Origin: Rhizobium pisi
Lineage (GTDB): Bacteria; Pseudomonadota; Alphaproteobacteria; Rhizobiales; Rhizobiaceae
NCBI RefSeq assembly: GCF_003938655.1
Contig: NZ_RJJT01000011.1
Span: forward strand, 62,001-126,000
Direction: 5' to 3'
DNA: 64,000 bases
The position numbers and the translations under genes were made by a program. This document shows positions 37,085 to 45,811 of the stretch, one piece after another (the first letter of the stretch is position 1; each line of letters starts with the position of its first letter). The notes under the pieces were generated by a model. It did not search any database and had not been told where the DNA came from. It was given only the letters and a program-made list of their open reading frames with translations.

Positions 37085-37216
37085 ATGCAGACGCCCGCCA
37101 ACACACAAACCACCATTCCCCAGCACCTGGTCGACCAGATGGAAAATGAGTGGCGCCAGATTCGCCTTGAACGGGAAAATCCCCGTCCGGCGCAGCAGCC
37201 ACAACAACAACGCTGA
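37085..37216 (+). CDS. Small hypothetical protein (43 aa)
   Basis: A 43-codon gene starts with MQTPANTQTTIPQHLVDQME and ends in a Pro/Gln-rich tail (RPAQQPQQQR). The ATG is preceded by AAAGAGGAGA at ideal spacing, one of the best ribosome sites in the window, so translation is likely despite the small size. The middle is a charged amphipathic helix (QMENEWRQIRLEREN). No family is recognised. It reads away from the endolysin-like gene across a repeat-bearing promoter region. Confidence 0.6.
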   Translation: MQTPANTQTTIPQHLVDQMENEWRQIRLERENPRPAQQPQQQR

Positions 37217-37425
37217 GAAATATACGCAAAGCGGCGCCGATGTAAGAGGAGCCCTTAAGTGAGCCGCTTCCAGGCGGTTCGCCGTCTCCCCAGCTCGTGC
37301 GCCGCCGATGCCCGACCAATACCCCGGCTATCTCATGGCGGCCGGGTATCTCTGTTGAATAACTCATCCCGGCGGATTGATCGACAGGCGATGCGGATGT
37401 CCTTGATACTGCAACCGCGACAGGC

Positions 37426-37986
37426 TCATCGCGCCGCAGCGTCAAGCCGCTTTGCCAGCGTCTGCAGCGACCTGATAAAAACCGCTCTATCATCAAGCGC
37501 ACGCGATAGCACCAGCGCGCCTTGAACGCCGGCGACGCTTTCCTCGGCGAGTGCTCGCGCCTCCTCCTCAGGGCAGCCAGCCCGCACCAGCGCCGCGCGC
37601 AATGCGTCGATCCAGCGAATGAAATAGTCGCCGATCGCCGCCGAAAATCGCTCCCGTGTCTCGTCAAGCGCAAAGGCTCCGACAAGACAGATGCGACCGC
37701 CGGAACGGAAATAATCGTTGACATTCACCCACATCGCCGCGATCGCCTGACGGGCGTCGTCATTTCTCAGCGGCCGATAGATCGCCTGTTCAAACCAGGC
37801 ATCGATCTCGGCGATAACAGCGCTCGCCATCTCCTCCTTGCCACCAGGAAAGAAGTGATAAAGGCTGCCCTTGCCGATGCCGGTGCGCGCGGTGATCCGG
37901 CTGAGCGACGTGCCCTCGTAGCCGAACTCACGGAAGATTTCCGCCAGCAATGGCACGATGTCTCCGCGTTCATAGACGGTCTTCAC
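37426..37986 (-). CDS. TetR/AcrR-family transcriptional regulator
   Basis: This 186-residue regulator has an N-terminal TetR HTH (IVPLLAEIFREFGYEGTSLSRITARTGIGKGSLYHFFPGGKEEM) and a helical ligand-binding C-terminal domain. It lies 18 bases downstream of a DUF1348 gene on the same strand, so the two form an operon. A perfect inverted repeat, TGTACC-TATC-GGTACA, 29 bases upstream of that operon is its probable operator. The inducer is unknown. Confidence 0.9.
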   Translation of the reverse strand: MKTVYERGDIVPLLAEIFREFGYEGTSLSRITARTGIGKGSLYHFFPGGKEEMASAVIAEIDAWFEQAIYRPLRNDDARQAIAAMWVNVNDYFRSGGRICLVGAFALDETRERFSAAIGDYFIRWIDALRAALVRAGCPEEEARALAEESVAGVQGALVLSRALDDRAVFIRSLQTLAKRLDAAAR

Positions 37987-38004
37987 CCGTAGACTTCCCC
38001 GGCT

Positions 38005-38466
38005 TCAGAGGCCGAGTTCGGTCAGGCCGGGATGGTCGTCCGGTCGCCGGCCGAGCGGCCAATGGTATTTGCGCTCCGACTCCCGGATCGGCAGATCGTT
38101 GATGCAGGCGAAGCGGCGCTGCATGAGGCCGGCGGCATCGAACTCCCAGTTCTCGTTGCCGTAGGAGCGGAACCAGTTGCCGCTGTCATCGTGCCATTCA
38201 TAGGCGAAGCGGACGGCGATGCGATTATCGGTGAAGGCCCAGATTTCCTTGATCAGCCGATAGTCCAATTCTTTCGCCCATTTGCGGGTGAGGAAGGCGA
38301 CGATCTCGGGGCGGCCGGTGATGAATTCGGCGCGGTTCCGCCAGCGGCTTTCCGGCGTATAGACAAGTGAGACGCGCTCGGGATCGCGGCTGTTCCAGCC
38401 GTCTTCGGCAAGACGGACTTTCTGGGTGGCGGTCTCCAGGGTGAAGGGTGGAACGAGGCTGGACAT
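38005..38466 (-). CDS. DUF1348 NTF2-like protein
   Basis: This 153-residue protein has the small SnoaL/NTF2-like alpha+beta cone fold of DUF1348: a helical start ([27 protein letters not shown]), [22 protein letters not shown], and C-terminal strands ([24 protein letters not shown]). The cellular role of the family is not established; several relatives bind small hydrophobic molecules. AGGAGATCTC precedes the ATG. It is the first gene of a two-gene unit with a TetR regulator. Confidence 0.88.
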   Translation of the reverse strand: MSSLVPPFTLETATQKVRLAEDGWNSRDPERVSLVYTPESRWRNRAEFITGRPEIVAFLTRKWAKELDYRLIKEIWAFTDNRIAVRFAYEWHDDSGNWFRSYGNENWEFDAAGLMQRRFACINDLPIRESERKYHWPLGRRPDDHPGLTELGL

Positions 38467-38494
38467 GAGATCTCCTGTACTGATCAGCTAGCAC

Positions 38495-38510
38495 TGTACC
38501 TATCGGTACA
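38495..38510 (-). promoter_or_regulatory. TetR-type operator TGTACC-N4-GGTACA
   Basis: A perfect 6-bp inverted repeat with a TATC centre lies 29 bases upstream of the DUF1348-tetR operon. Size and symmetry fit TetR-family operators, and the adjacent TetR gene is the natural candidate to bind it. Confidence 0.6.
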
Positions 38511-38544
38511 ATAATTGGCAAGGCGCCTTTGGTGGCATCCGGCG

Positions 38545-39477
38545 TTAGAGGTCGATACCGAGGCTCCAACGCAGCGGCAAAGCATCCGGTCGAAATACGA
38601 TGTGTTCGGGCGTGAAACGCCACAGCCTTTCCGCCCGTTGAATGGTTGCAATCTCAGGCGAATCCAGCAGCACCTCGACCCTTCCCGTCATCTGCAGCAC
38701 GTCGCCGGTTTCGAAGTCGACAAAGACCAGCCCCGCCCTGGGGTTGACCAGGAAATTGCCGAGCGTGTTGAAGAACCGATTGCCGGGAAAATCGGGAACG
38801 GTCAGCACGCCATCGGCGCCGACGCGCACGAAGCCGGCATTGCCGCCGCGATGGGACACATCGACCTGCCGCTCGCCATTGTCGCGATCGACATAGGAAG
38901 CGACGAAAAACGTATCGGCGCCTTCAATCATCCGCCGCGCCCGATCGTCGAGCTGGGCGGAATGAAGCGGCTGCATCGCTGTGGGTAGATCGGGATCGCG
39001 GACAAAGGCGGAAGAGCGAAGCTGGATATATTGCGGGCAATTGCCGAAACTCTGGCCGACACGTACCGAAAAACTTTCCACGCCGGTCCTGTGTATCACG
39101 CCGTTCAACCGGTTGCGCCGCCGGGTCTCCAATTGGATGCCGAGCATTGCGATTGCGTCGCCCTCTTCCATACCGGCATCGGCGGGATCGGCCGCGTCGC
39201 GCGGCAGGGTGACATCGAGGATCTCCGGCTCCGGTGAGGACATGAAACCCGGCCGCCCAGCCCGGACCGTTGCCCAGGTATCTCCCCTGGCATCGACCGT
39301 GCCGAGTACGACGAAAGGCAGCATCGGAAAGAAAGCACGATGCTGTTCCGGCATGGCCCGGCGCACAAAATTCCGCCCAGGCCCGTCCATGCGTTCGACG
39401 ACGCCGACGCTGCGCTGCATGGCAAGCTCGCCCTCATGCCAGGGCGATGTGCCATCCTGTCTTGTCTGTTCCAGCAT
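38545..39477 (-). CDS. Pyridoxamine 5'-phosphate oxidase-like flavin protein
   Basis: This 310-residue protein contains the split-barrel fold of PNPOx-like proteins, apparently in two parts: an N-terminal segment (MPEQHRAFFPMLPFVVLGTVDARGDTWATVRAGRPGF) and a second barrel near 185-270 (DTFFVASYVDRDNGERQVDVSHRGGNAGFV; RFFNTLGNFLVNPRAGLVFVDFETGD). Such proteins bind FMN, F420 or haem. Longer relatives carry a ferredoxin-reductase-like domain, which is absent here. AAGGAAG supports the ATG at 39477. The gene follows the GST gene by 46 bases on the same strand, suggesting a detoxification operon. Confidence 0.82.
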   Translation of the reverse strand: MLEQTRQDGTSPWHEGELAMQRSVGVVERMDGPGRNFVRRAMPEQHRAFFPMLPFVVLGTVDARGDTWATVRAGRPGFMSSPEPEILDVTLPRDAADPADAGMEEGDAIAMLGIQLETRRRNRLNGVIHRTGVESFSVRVGQSFGNCPQYIQLRSSAFVRDPDLPTAMQPLHSAQLDDRARRMIEGADTFFVASYVDRDNGERQVDVSHRGGNAGFVRVGADGVLTVPDFPGNRFFNTLGNFLVNPRAGLVFVDFETGDVLQMTGRVEVLLDSPEIATIQRAERLWRFTPEHIVFRPDALPLRWSLGIDL

Positions 39478-39523
39478 TGTGGCTTCCTTCCAGGTAACAT
39501 TCGGGAAAGCGGGAGGGCGATCT

Positions 39524-40135
39524 TCAGGCGGCAAGGCCGATCTTCGTCTTGCGAAAGCCGACGAACCCCGGCAGCGCTTCGATGCGCGCCAGCCAGGCGC
39601 GGACGTTTGGATAGGCCGAAATATCGACATTCCCCTCCGGTGCGTTGGCGATGTAGCTATAGAGCGCGATGTCGGCGACGACAGGATTGTTACCGAGCAG
39701 GAAGTGGCGGTCTTCCAGTTCCGCCTCGACCAGTGCGAGGATGCGGTGCGCCCGGGCGATGACTTCCTCGACGCGGAAATCGGCGCCGAAGACTGTGACC
39801 AGACGAGCGGCACAAGGCCCGTAGGCGATCTCGCCCGCGGCGACCGAGAGCCATTTCTGTACCCGCGCCGCGGCCAGGGCCTCTTCCGGCAGCCAGTCGG
39901 TGCGGCCGTATTTGCGCGCCAGATAGACAAGGATGGCCGAGGAATCGGTAATGACCACACCATTGTCGTCGAGTACCGGCACCTGGCCGAAGGGATTGAG
40001 CTTCAGAAAGTCCGGGGACTTGTGAGCGCCTGCCGCCATGTCGACCTCGATCAATTCATAGGGCACGCCAAGCAGTGACAGGAACAGGTGAGCCCGGTGC
40101 GAATGGCCGGAAAGCGGGTGATGATAAAGTTTCAT
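39524..40135 (-). CDS. Glutathione S-transferase
   Basis: This 203-residue protein has an N-terminal thioredoxin-like domain ([64 protein letters not shown]) and a C-terminal helical domain, as in cytosolic bacterial GSTs that conjugate glutathione to electrophiles. The ATG at 40135 gives the normal family start. It is the first gene of an apparent two-gene unit with the PNPOx-like gene and is read divergently from a LysR regulator, which may control it. Confidence 0.9.
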   Translation of the reverse strand: MKLYHHPLSGHSHRAHLFLSLLGVPYELIEVDMAAGAHKSPDFLKLNPFGQVPVLDDNGVVITDSSAILVYLARKYGRTDWLPEEALAAARVQKWLSVAAGEIAYGPCAARLVTVFGADFRVEEVIARAHRILALVEAELEDRHFLLGNNPVVADIALYSYIANAPEGNVDISAYPNVRAWLARIEALPGFVGFRKTKIGLAA

Positions 40136-40284
40136 GACGGTTCCTCTGGTCTTCTGATGGAGGCAGGGCCTGCGCCTCCGGCGATGGCCGCTTCGAACCA
40201 TCTGCATGGGAATTTAATGTCTTCCACTCAGCTGCAGTAGAATGCTAATTTGGAAGGAAAACTACCAATTTATGGAAGGCTGGA

Positions 40285-41211
40285 ATGGACCGCCTCGACG
40301 CCATGACCGTGCTTCTTGCCGTTGTCGAACAGGGCAGCCTGTCGGCGGCCTCACGGCATCTGCGCTCGCCGCTTGCCACCGTCAGCCGCAAGGTTTCGGA
40401 ACTGGAAGCACACCTCAACGCCCAGCTGCTGCAAAGGACCAACAGGAGGATCGCGTTGACGGAGGCCGGTCGCTCCTATGTGGAGGCAGCGCGGGAAATT
40501 CTCGATCGAGTGGAAGAGGCGGAACGGACGGCCGCTGGCGAATACAGCGCACCGAAGGGCGAACTGACGATGACCGCGCCGATCGTCTTCGGGCGACTGC
40601 ATGTCCTGCCCGTCGTGGTCGATTTCCTCAAAGCCTACCCCGATATCAATCTGCGGCTGATGCTTGGCGACCGGCTATCGAACCTGGTCGAGGATCATAT
40701 CGATGTGGCTCTCAGGATCGGCAACCTGCCGGACAGCAACCTGATCGCCACAAGGCTCGGCGCGATCCGCCGCACGGTCTATGCCAGCCCGGATTATCTC
40801 ACACAGCACGCCGCACCCCGGCATCCGGGCGATCTCGCGACACATGACTGTATCACCTTCGAGGGCATGGCTTCGACGGTGAGTTGGACATTCACGGATG
40901 GAAAACGCGATCTCGCCGTGCCGATACGCTCACGGCTTGCCGTCAATACCGCCGAGGCCGCGGTCGATGCGGCCGTCGCCGGCCTCGGCGTCACGCGTGT
41001 GCTCTCCTATCAAGCCGCGCTCGCCGAAATGGCGGGGCTGCTGGTGCCGCTGCTTGCCGATTTCGAACCGCAGCCGGCACCGGTGCATCTCGTCTATCCC
41101 TCGCAAGGGCTGGTGCCCCTGAAATTGCGGGCGCTCATCGATTTCGCGACGCCGCGCCTGCGGGCGACGCTGAGCAAGGATCAGGCGAGCTTGCCCTCTT
41201 CCGCCTTGTAA
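40285..41211 (+). CDS. LysR-family transcriptional regulator
   Basis: This 308-residue regulator has an N-terminal winged helix (VVEQGSLSAASRHLRSPLATVSRKVSELEAHLNAQLLQRTNRRIALTEAG) and a periplasmic-binding-protein-like effector domain from about 90. It reads away from the GST/PNPOx-like unit across about 150 bases, the usual LysR arrangement. GGAAGG supports the start. Its 3' end overlaps the convergent DUF983 gene by 31 bases. Confidence 0.92.
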   Translation: MDRLDAMTVLLAVVEQGSLSAASRHLRSPLATVSRKVSELEAHLNAQLLQRTNRRIALTEAGRSYVEAAREILDRVEEAERTAAGEYSAPKGELTMTAPIVFGRLHVLPVVVDFLKAYPDINLRLMLGDRLSNLVEDHIDVALRIGNLPDSNLIATRLGAIRRTVYASPDYLTQHAAPRHPGDLATHDCITFEGMASTVSWTFTDGKRDLAVPIRSRLAVNTAEAAVDAAVAGLGVTRVLSYQAALAEMAGLLVPLLADFEPQPAPVHLVYPSQGLVPLKLRALIDFATPRLRATLSKDQASLPSSAL

Positions 41212-41579
41212 AAATACTGGCTGGCGACCAACCAACCCTTCAGCGGTCGTAGCGGCGGAATGCAGGTCGCGAGCATGAAGGGACCGGTGACGAGGAGCTG
41301 CACCCAGAAAGGCGCAGAGAACGCCACCTCAAGCCAGACGCCAAGCAGCACGCTCGGTATGCAGGCGAAGCAGATGACGAAGAAAGCCGGGCCGTCGGCC
41401 GGATCGGCGAAGGAATAGTCGAGGCCGCAAGCCTCGCATTCCGGCCGCAATGTCAGGAAGCCCTTGAACATGTGTCCCTGGCCGCAACGCGGGCAGCGTC
41501 CCCTGATGCCGGTCTGCATTGGAGGAAGCGGAGGATATTCGGTGTCCATAACGATCTCGCTTTCGTGCGCCGCGGACAT
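41181..41579 (-). CDS. DUF983 membrane protein with zinc ribbon
   Basis: This protein of about 132 residues has a cytoplasmic four-cysteine ribbon (CPRCGQGHMF then CEACG) followed by two membrane helices (PAFFVICFACIPSVLLGVWLEVAF; FWVQLLVTGPFMLATCIPPL). That is the DUF983 layout, common in alphaproteobacteria near respiratory-oxidase assembly genes, though none is here. Start choice is uncertain: ATGs at 41579 and 41549 and a TTG at 41591 are possible. Its 3' end overlaps the convergent LysR gene. Confidence 0.82.
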   Translation of the reverse strand: MSAAHESEIVMDTEYPPLPPMQTGIRGRCPRCGQGHMFKGFLTLRPECEACGLDYSFADPADGPAFFVICFACIPSVLLGVWLEVAFSAPFWVQLLVTGPFMLATCIPPLRPLKGWLVASQYFYKAEEGKLA

Positions 41580-41596
41580 TGATGCGATCAATGTCC

Positions 41597-41614
41597 TTGA
41601 ATGTATGCATTCAA
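41597..41614 (-). promoter_or_regulatory. Palindrome TTGAATG-N4-CATTCAA before DUF983
   Basis: A perfect 7-bp inverted repeat with a 4-base centre lies 18-35 bases upstream of the likely DUF983 start, in AT-rich sequence. It has the size of a GntR/FadR-type operator. Which regulator would bind it is unknown. Confidence 0.4.
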
Positions 41615-41807
41615 TATAATTACACTATGCGAGATTGTCCAATCAATTTGCCAGAAGGACGCAGATGCCCGCCAGCAGGTTGCGAGCTGATCGCGGTTTC
41701 GCAAGTTCAGTTTGAGAGCCGAGACGGGCCGGAAGGCAGATGTCGCGGTCGATCTGACCCCCGCCCCGACGTTCGACCGCGTCGGCAGGCAGGTTGTCGA
41801 CCTGCTG

Positions 41808-43223
41808 TCAGAAAAATGAAGCCGCCATCTCCGGCGGGCCTTCGAGCGCATGCGCCATGAATTCCAATGCGCCTTGCAGCTTCTCCCGGGTGACCGGGCC
41901 GCCGAGGCAGACCCGCACCGCTTCCGGTGCAGGGCCCTCGACCGTGAAGGCATCGCTTGCCAGCACGGCGATGCCGGAGGATTGCATGTGACTGGCGAAG
42001 GTGGAGCGGGTCCAGCCGTTCAACAGCGGCAGCCAGATGTTGAAACTGAGCGGATCGGCGCGGTAGCTGCCGGCGGGCAGGATGGCGGCGACCATCTGCT
42101 GGCGGGCTGCGGCCTCGGAACGGATGAAGCGCAGGATCGCATCGGCTGTGCCGTCCTCGATCCAGCGGGTGAGGAGCGCCATGTTCAACGGCGAGGCCAT
42201 GACATTGTTGGCGCGCATGGCGCTGACGAAGGGCCAGACGGCCTTGGTATCCGGCGCCACGACATAGGCAAGGCGCAGACCTGCACCGATGCATTTCGCC
42301 AGTCCGCCGATATGCCAGGTCAGATCAGGCGCTGTCGCCGCAAGCGGCGACGGGCCTTGCAGCGGAATGAAGCCGTAGGCGTCATCCTCCACGATCGGCA
42401 CCTGATATTTGCGGGCAACGGCGCAGATCTCCTCACGGCGTTTGGCCGGGATCGTCAGTGTCGTCGGGTTCTGCAGCGTCGGATTGAGATAGAGCGCCTT
42501 CGGCTTCAGCCTCTCGCAGGCTCTAGCGAAGGCGTCGGGCAGGATACCCGCCTCATCCATCGGCAGGCCGGCGAGATTGAGCCGCAACTGGGCAGCGATC
42601 GAGCGCATGCCGGGATAGGTGACGATCTCCGAAAGCACGGTCTCGCCGGGTTTTGCGAGCAGGCCGAAGATCGCCAGCAGCGCCGGATGGGCGCCAGGCG
42701 TGACGAATATCCGCTCCTGCGAGGGCTTGAGCCCGCGGCGACCGAGCCAGGCGGCGGCGGCTTCCTTGTCCATACCGGAGCCGCCGAAACCTTGATAACG
42801 CAGAAGCGGAACAAGGTTTGCGGCCACCGCCGACATGCCATCGCGCATGCGGGCAATGAGTTCCGGATCGTCAGGCTCCGGTGGCATGTTCATCGAGAGA
42901 TCGACGACGGATGCGCGGCGGGGATCGGGCGCCATGTCGAGCGTCAGACCCTGGTTCTCCGTGCCCGCGCTACCGGTGACGAAAGTGCCGCGGCCGACAT
43001 GCGAATCCACGAGCCCGCGTTTCTGCGCCTCCACATAGCCTCTGGCCACGGTGGTGAAATCGACATTCAGCCGCTTGGCGAGCTCGCGTTGCGGCGGTAG
43101 CCGGTCCCCGACCGCCAGATGCCCGCTGCGCAGATCCATTTCGATCAAATCGGCGATCGCCATATAACGGGGGCTGCTGCTGCGGCTGAGATCGGGATGC
43201 CAGTCTTTCATTTCGCGATCCAT
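41808..43223 (-). CDS. MocR-family regulator (GntR HTH fused to aminotransferase fold)
   Basis: This 471-residue protein joins an N-terminal GntR winged helix (AIADLIEMDLRSGHLAVGDRLPPQRELAKRLNVDFTTVARGYVEAQKRG) to a class I aminotransferase-like domain from about 95 onward. GGLAKCIGAGLRLAYVVAP provides the lysine expected to hold pyridoxal phosphate, so it probably senses PLP or a PLP adduct. MocR proteins often act on a divergent neighbour, but the upstream 400 bases contain no convincing gene. I chose the ATG at 43223, with AGGAA upstream; later ATGs are possible. Confidence 0.88.
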   Translation of the reverse strand: MDREMKDWHPDLSRSSSPRYMAIADLIEMDLRSGHLAVGDRLPPQRELAKRLNVDFTTVARGYVEAQKRGLVDSHVGRGTFVTGSAGTENQGLTLDMAPDPRRASVVDLSMNMPPEPDDPELIARMRDGMSAVAANLVPLLRYQGFGGSGMDKEAAAAWLGRRGLKPSQERIFVTPGAHPALLAIFGLLAKPGETVLSEIVTYPGMRSIAAQLRLNLAGLPMDEAGILPDAFARACERLKPKALYLNPTLQNPTTLTIPAKRREEICAVARKYQVPIVEDDAYGFIPLQGPSPLAATAPDLTWHIGGLAKCIGAGLRLAYVVAPDTKAVWPFVSAMRANNVMASPLNMALLTRWIEDGTADAILRFIRSEAAARQQMVAAILPAGSYRADPLSFNIWLPLLNGWTRSTFASHMQSSGIAVLASDAFTVEGPAPEAVRVCLGGPVTREKLQGALEFMAHALEGPPEMAASFF

Positions 43224-43631
43224 GCCAGTCTGATTCCTGATAGGATTGACTGTATATTGTTGCACACAACCGCTGTCACGAAAAATGTCGCGCCCCAAGT
43301 CCGGAGAGCGACGCAGGACGGAATGCCGCAGCTTTTGCGCATGCCTTGGTACATTTTAATGACGAATGTCACCGGATTTGACTGCTATCTGCGCCACCGC
43401 GCTGCCGCAGCCGATTCGGCAGCGTGCGCGCCGATGACGTGCTGACGATCCGCTCCGCTTGCTGCCGCAAGCGCGAAGCCATTGCGCGGCTTCCGCTTGG
43501 GCGAGGCGCCGCGGATCCAGTTGATCGAGCTTTCGCCCGAGAAGGCCGGGTGAGGCGCGAGAACGGCAACACAATCGGCAGCATCTTCAGCGCGCATTGA
43601 CGAGGGTTTACCGCGAGCTATGGCTTCAGAC
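43224..43631. other. 408-bp region without a supported gene
   Basis: This gap lies between the start of the MocR gene and the end of the SDR gene. A TTGTTGCACACAACC stretch near 43258 could be part of the MocR promoter. Leftward frames up to 88 codons exist around 43369-43651 but lack ATG plus ribosome-site support and match nothing I recognise. A decayed target gene of the MocR regulator is possible. Confidence 0.4.
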
Positions 43632-44585
43632 CTACGCCGCGAAAGCGTCAATGCCGGTCAGCCTTGCCGACAAGATCCAGAGGCGTGCCGCCTCCTCGGG
43701 ATCGGCTGCATGGCCGCTGACGCCGCCGGGTTCTCCATCCGTTGCGCAGATGGCGATATCGCAGTCCTCGCAATAGAGGCCCCCCATACCGTCGAGTTGC
43801 GGCGAGGTCGCCGCCCAAACCTGCGTGGCGGCGCCCTGGGATGGCGTCTTGAATGTCGGATCAATCGGATTGCCGGCCTCATCGATCCAGCCGGCACTAA
43901 CCATTTCCTCCTTTGCGAGATAGCGCTGCAAGGGGGTAAAGATATTGCCCGGGTGCAGCGAAAAGGCGCGGATGCCGGTGTCGCACCCGAGCCTGTCCAG
44001 ATGCACGGCGAAAAGTGCGTTGGCGGTCTTAGACTGACCGTAGGCCCGCCATTTGTCGTAACCGGTCTCGAATTGCACATCCTCCCATCGTATGGCGGAG
44101 TTGCCATGGCCACCGGAGGAAACCGAAACGATGCGAGCGCCGCGCGAGATCGCCGGCCAAAGGCGGTTGACCAAGGCGAAATGGCCGAGATGATTGGTCG
44201 CGAACTGTGCCTCCCATCCGTTGCCGACACGCGTTTCCGGGCAGGCCATGATGCCGGCGCTGTTGATCAGGATGTCGATGCCGCGGCCAGACGCGACGAA
44301 CCGCTCGGCAAAGACGCGCACGCTTTCGAGGTCGGAAAGGTCGAGCCGATCAATCTCTACGCCATCGATACCGGCGACCGCGCTGCGCGCCACCTCGATG
44401 TTCCTTGCGCCGATGGTCACCTTAGCGCCGGCGCCCGCCAGAGCGCGCGTGGTCTCGAGCCCGAGGCCGGAATGGCCGCCGGTGACGATGGCGCGCTTGC
44501 CGGAAAGATCGAGACCGGCCAGAACCTCGTCGGCAGTCGTGTGGGCTCCAAATCCGGAGCCGATCGGGACTTGTTTGTCATTCAT
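43632..44585 (-). CDS. Short-chain dehydrogenase/reductase, retinol-dehydrogenase-like
   Basis: This 317-residue SDR has the NAD(P)-binding motif TGGHSGLGLE near residue 37, the NAG-like motif NSAGIM, the catalytic Ser in VSVSSGGHGNS, and YGQSK for the catalytic Tyr and Lys. The long form with AIRWEDVQFETGY resembles the retinol-dehydrogenase-like SDR subgroup. The ATG at 44585 gives a normal family start. It faces an AraC regulator gene across 124 bases, which probably controls it. The substrate is unknown. Confidence 0.9.
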   Translation of the reverse strand: MNDKQVPIGSGFGAHTTADEVLAGLDLSGKRAIVTGGHSGLGLETTRALAGAGAKVTIGARNIEVARSAVAGIDGVEIDRLDLSDLESVRVFAERFVASGRGIDILINSAGIMACPETRVGNGWEAQFATNHLGHFALVNRLWPAISRGARIVSVSSGGHGNSAIRWEDVQFETGYDKWRAYGQSKTANALFAVHLDRLGCDTGIRAFSLHPGNIFTPLQRYLAKEEMVSAGWIDEAGNPIDPTFKTPSQGAATQVWAATSPQLDGMGGLYCEDCDIAICATDGEPGGVSGHAADPEEAARLWILSARLTGIDAFAA

Positions 44586-44709
44586 GATAGTTGCCTTTGT
44601 TCTGCGAAGGTGCCGTCGCTCGGGGCGACGTCGCGAGAATAAGGCGTGGTCTCCAGACGATCCATGCGCTAAAGTCCGGCATATCTTCGCCATCGTCCGG
44701 ATTTTTTGC

Positions 44710-45654
44710 ATGGATCCATTATCCGATGTTCTCGCATTGCTCAAACCGCGCAGCTATGTTTCCGCGGGGCTTGACGCTGGCGGCGCTTGGGCGATCGATT
44801 ATCCGCCCCCTGATGGCATCAAGTTCAACGCGGTGATATCAGGCGCGTGCTGGCTCAGCGTCGATGGCGTCCCCGAAGCTGTCCGCCTGGAGGAAAGCGA
44901 CTGCTTTCTGCTGACGAGCCGCCGAGCCTTTCGTCTCGCCAGCGATCCGGCTCTCGAAGCGATCCCGTCCGATGCGATCTATTCGATCGCCCGCGACGGC
45001 ATTGCGACTTGCAACGGCGGAGGCGATTTCTTCCTGATCGGCAGCCGCTTTTCCTTTTCGGGAGGAAATTCGGACATCCTACTCGGAATCCTGCCGCCAA
45101 TCGTCCATGTGAAGAGGGATTCTGATCACGCCGCCGTGCTGCGCTGGTGTCTCGATCGGATGACGCGCGAATTGCGCGACCAGCAGCCGGGCGGCTTTCT
45201 GATGGCGGAGCATTTTGCTCATGTCATGCTCATGCAGGTATTGCGCCTCCATATCGCATCGCCGAATGCGCGCGGCGTCGGCTGGCTTTTCGCGCTTACC
45301 GACCGGCGGATCGGTGCGGCCATCGGTGCCGTGCATGCCGATCCAGCCCGCAAGTGGACATTGCAGTCGCTGGCTGAACGGGCCTCGATGTCCCGGTCAA
45401 GTTTTGCTCTCCACTTCAAGGAAAAGGTCGGGCTTGCGCCGATGGATTATCTGACGCGCTGGCGCATGCTTCTCGCAGGTGACCGATTGACAAACTCGGC
45501 CGAAGCAATTGCCGGTGTCGCCCTGTCGCTCGGTTATGAATCCGAAAGCGCATTCAGCACCGCTTTCAAGAGAGTGATGGGATGCTCGCCGCGGCAATAT
45601 GGTCGCGCTCAGCCGCCCGCCGGTGCCATCCGAGATAGTCTCGGCGTTCAGTGA
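44710..45654 (+). CDS. AraC-family transcriptional regulator
   Basis: This 314-residue regulator has an N-terminal cupin-type sensor domain (residues about 10-180) and a C-terminal double HTH (WTLQSLAERASMSRSSFALHFKEKVGLAPMDYLTRWRMLLAG, then IAGVALSLGYESESAFSTAFKRVMGCSPRQY). It begins at the ATG MDPLSDVLALLKPRSY; a much longer upstream frame is not coding, since it lies antisense to the SDR gene. This layout is typical of AraC regulators that control a divergent oxidoreductase gene. Confidence 0.9.
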   Translation: MDPLSDVLALLKPRSYVSAGLDAGGAWAIDYPPPDGIKFNAVISGACWLSVDGVPEAVRLEESDCFLLTSRRAFRLASDPALEAIPSDAIYSIARDGIATCNGGGDFFLIGSRFSFSGGNSDILLGILPPIVHVKRDSDHAAVLRWCLDRMTRELRDQQPGGFLMAEHFAHVMLMQVLRLHIASPNARGVGWLFALTDRRIGAAIGAVHADPARKWTLQSLAERASMSRSSFALHFKEKVGLAPMDYLTRWRMLLAGDRLTNSAEAIAGVALSLGYESESAFSTAFKRVMGCSPRQYGRAQPPAGAIRDSLGVQ

Positions 45655-45811
45655 ACCCTTGATTGGTGCAGGCATCACAGGGAGGTCGCGCGTTGGCCTG
45701 CCGAAATTCCGTCCGATACGGTCTTGCGCCCGCCCCTCCATCTTCTTACCTATTTAAGGCGGAATGCGCCGGCTTTCAGCCTTCCGTGCCGGCGCCCCAT
45801 GGGATGAAAGC

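Noticed and set aside
36284..37216. A prophage remnant around the endolysin-like gene
   Set aside because: No integrase, structural, holin or attachment-site repeat is visible; a single lysis-type gene is not enough.
37319..37353. Bulged hairpin downstream of the 43-codon gene as a terminator
   Set aside because: The ATACCC/GGGTAT arms pair only with a bulge and a long loop, and no T-run follows; too weak to list as a feature.
43369..43651. Leftward frames in the gap upstream of the MocR gene
   Set aside because: The three competing frames have similar quality, the longest starts at a TTG inside the SDR gene, and none resembles a known protein; at most a decayed gene.
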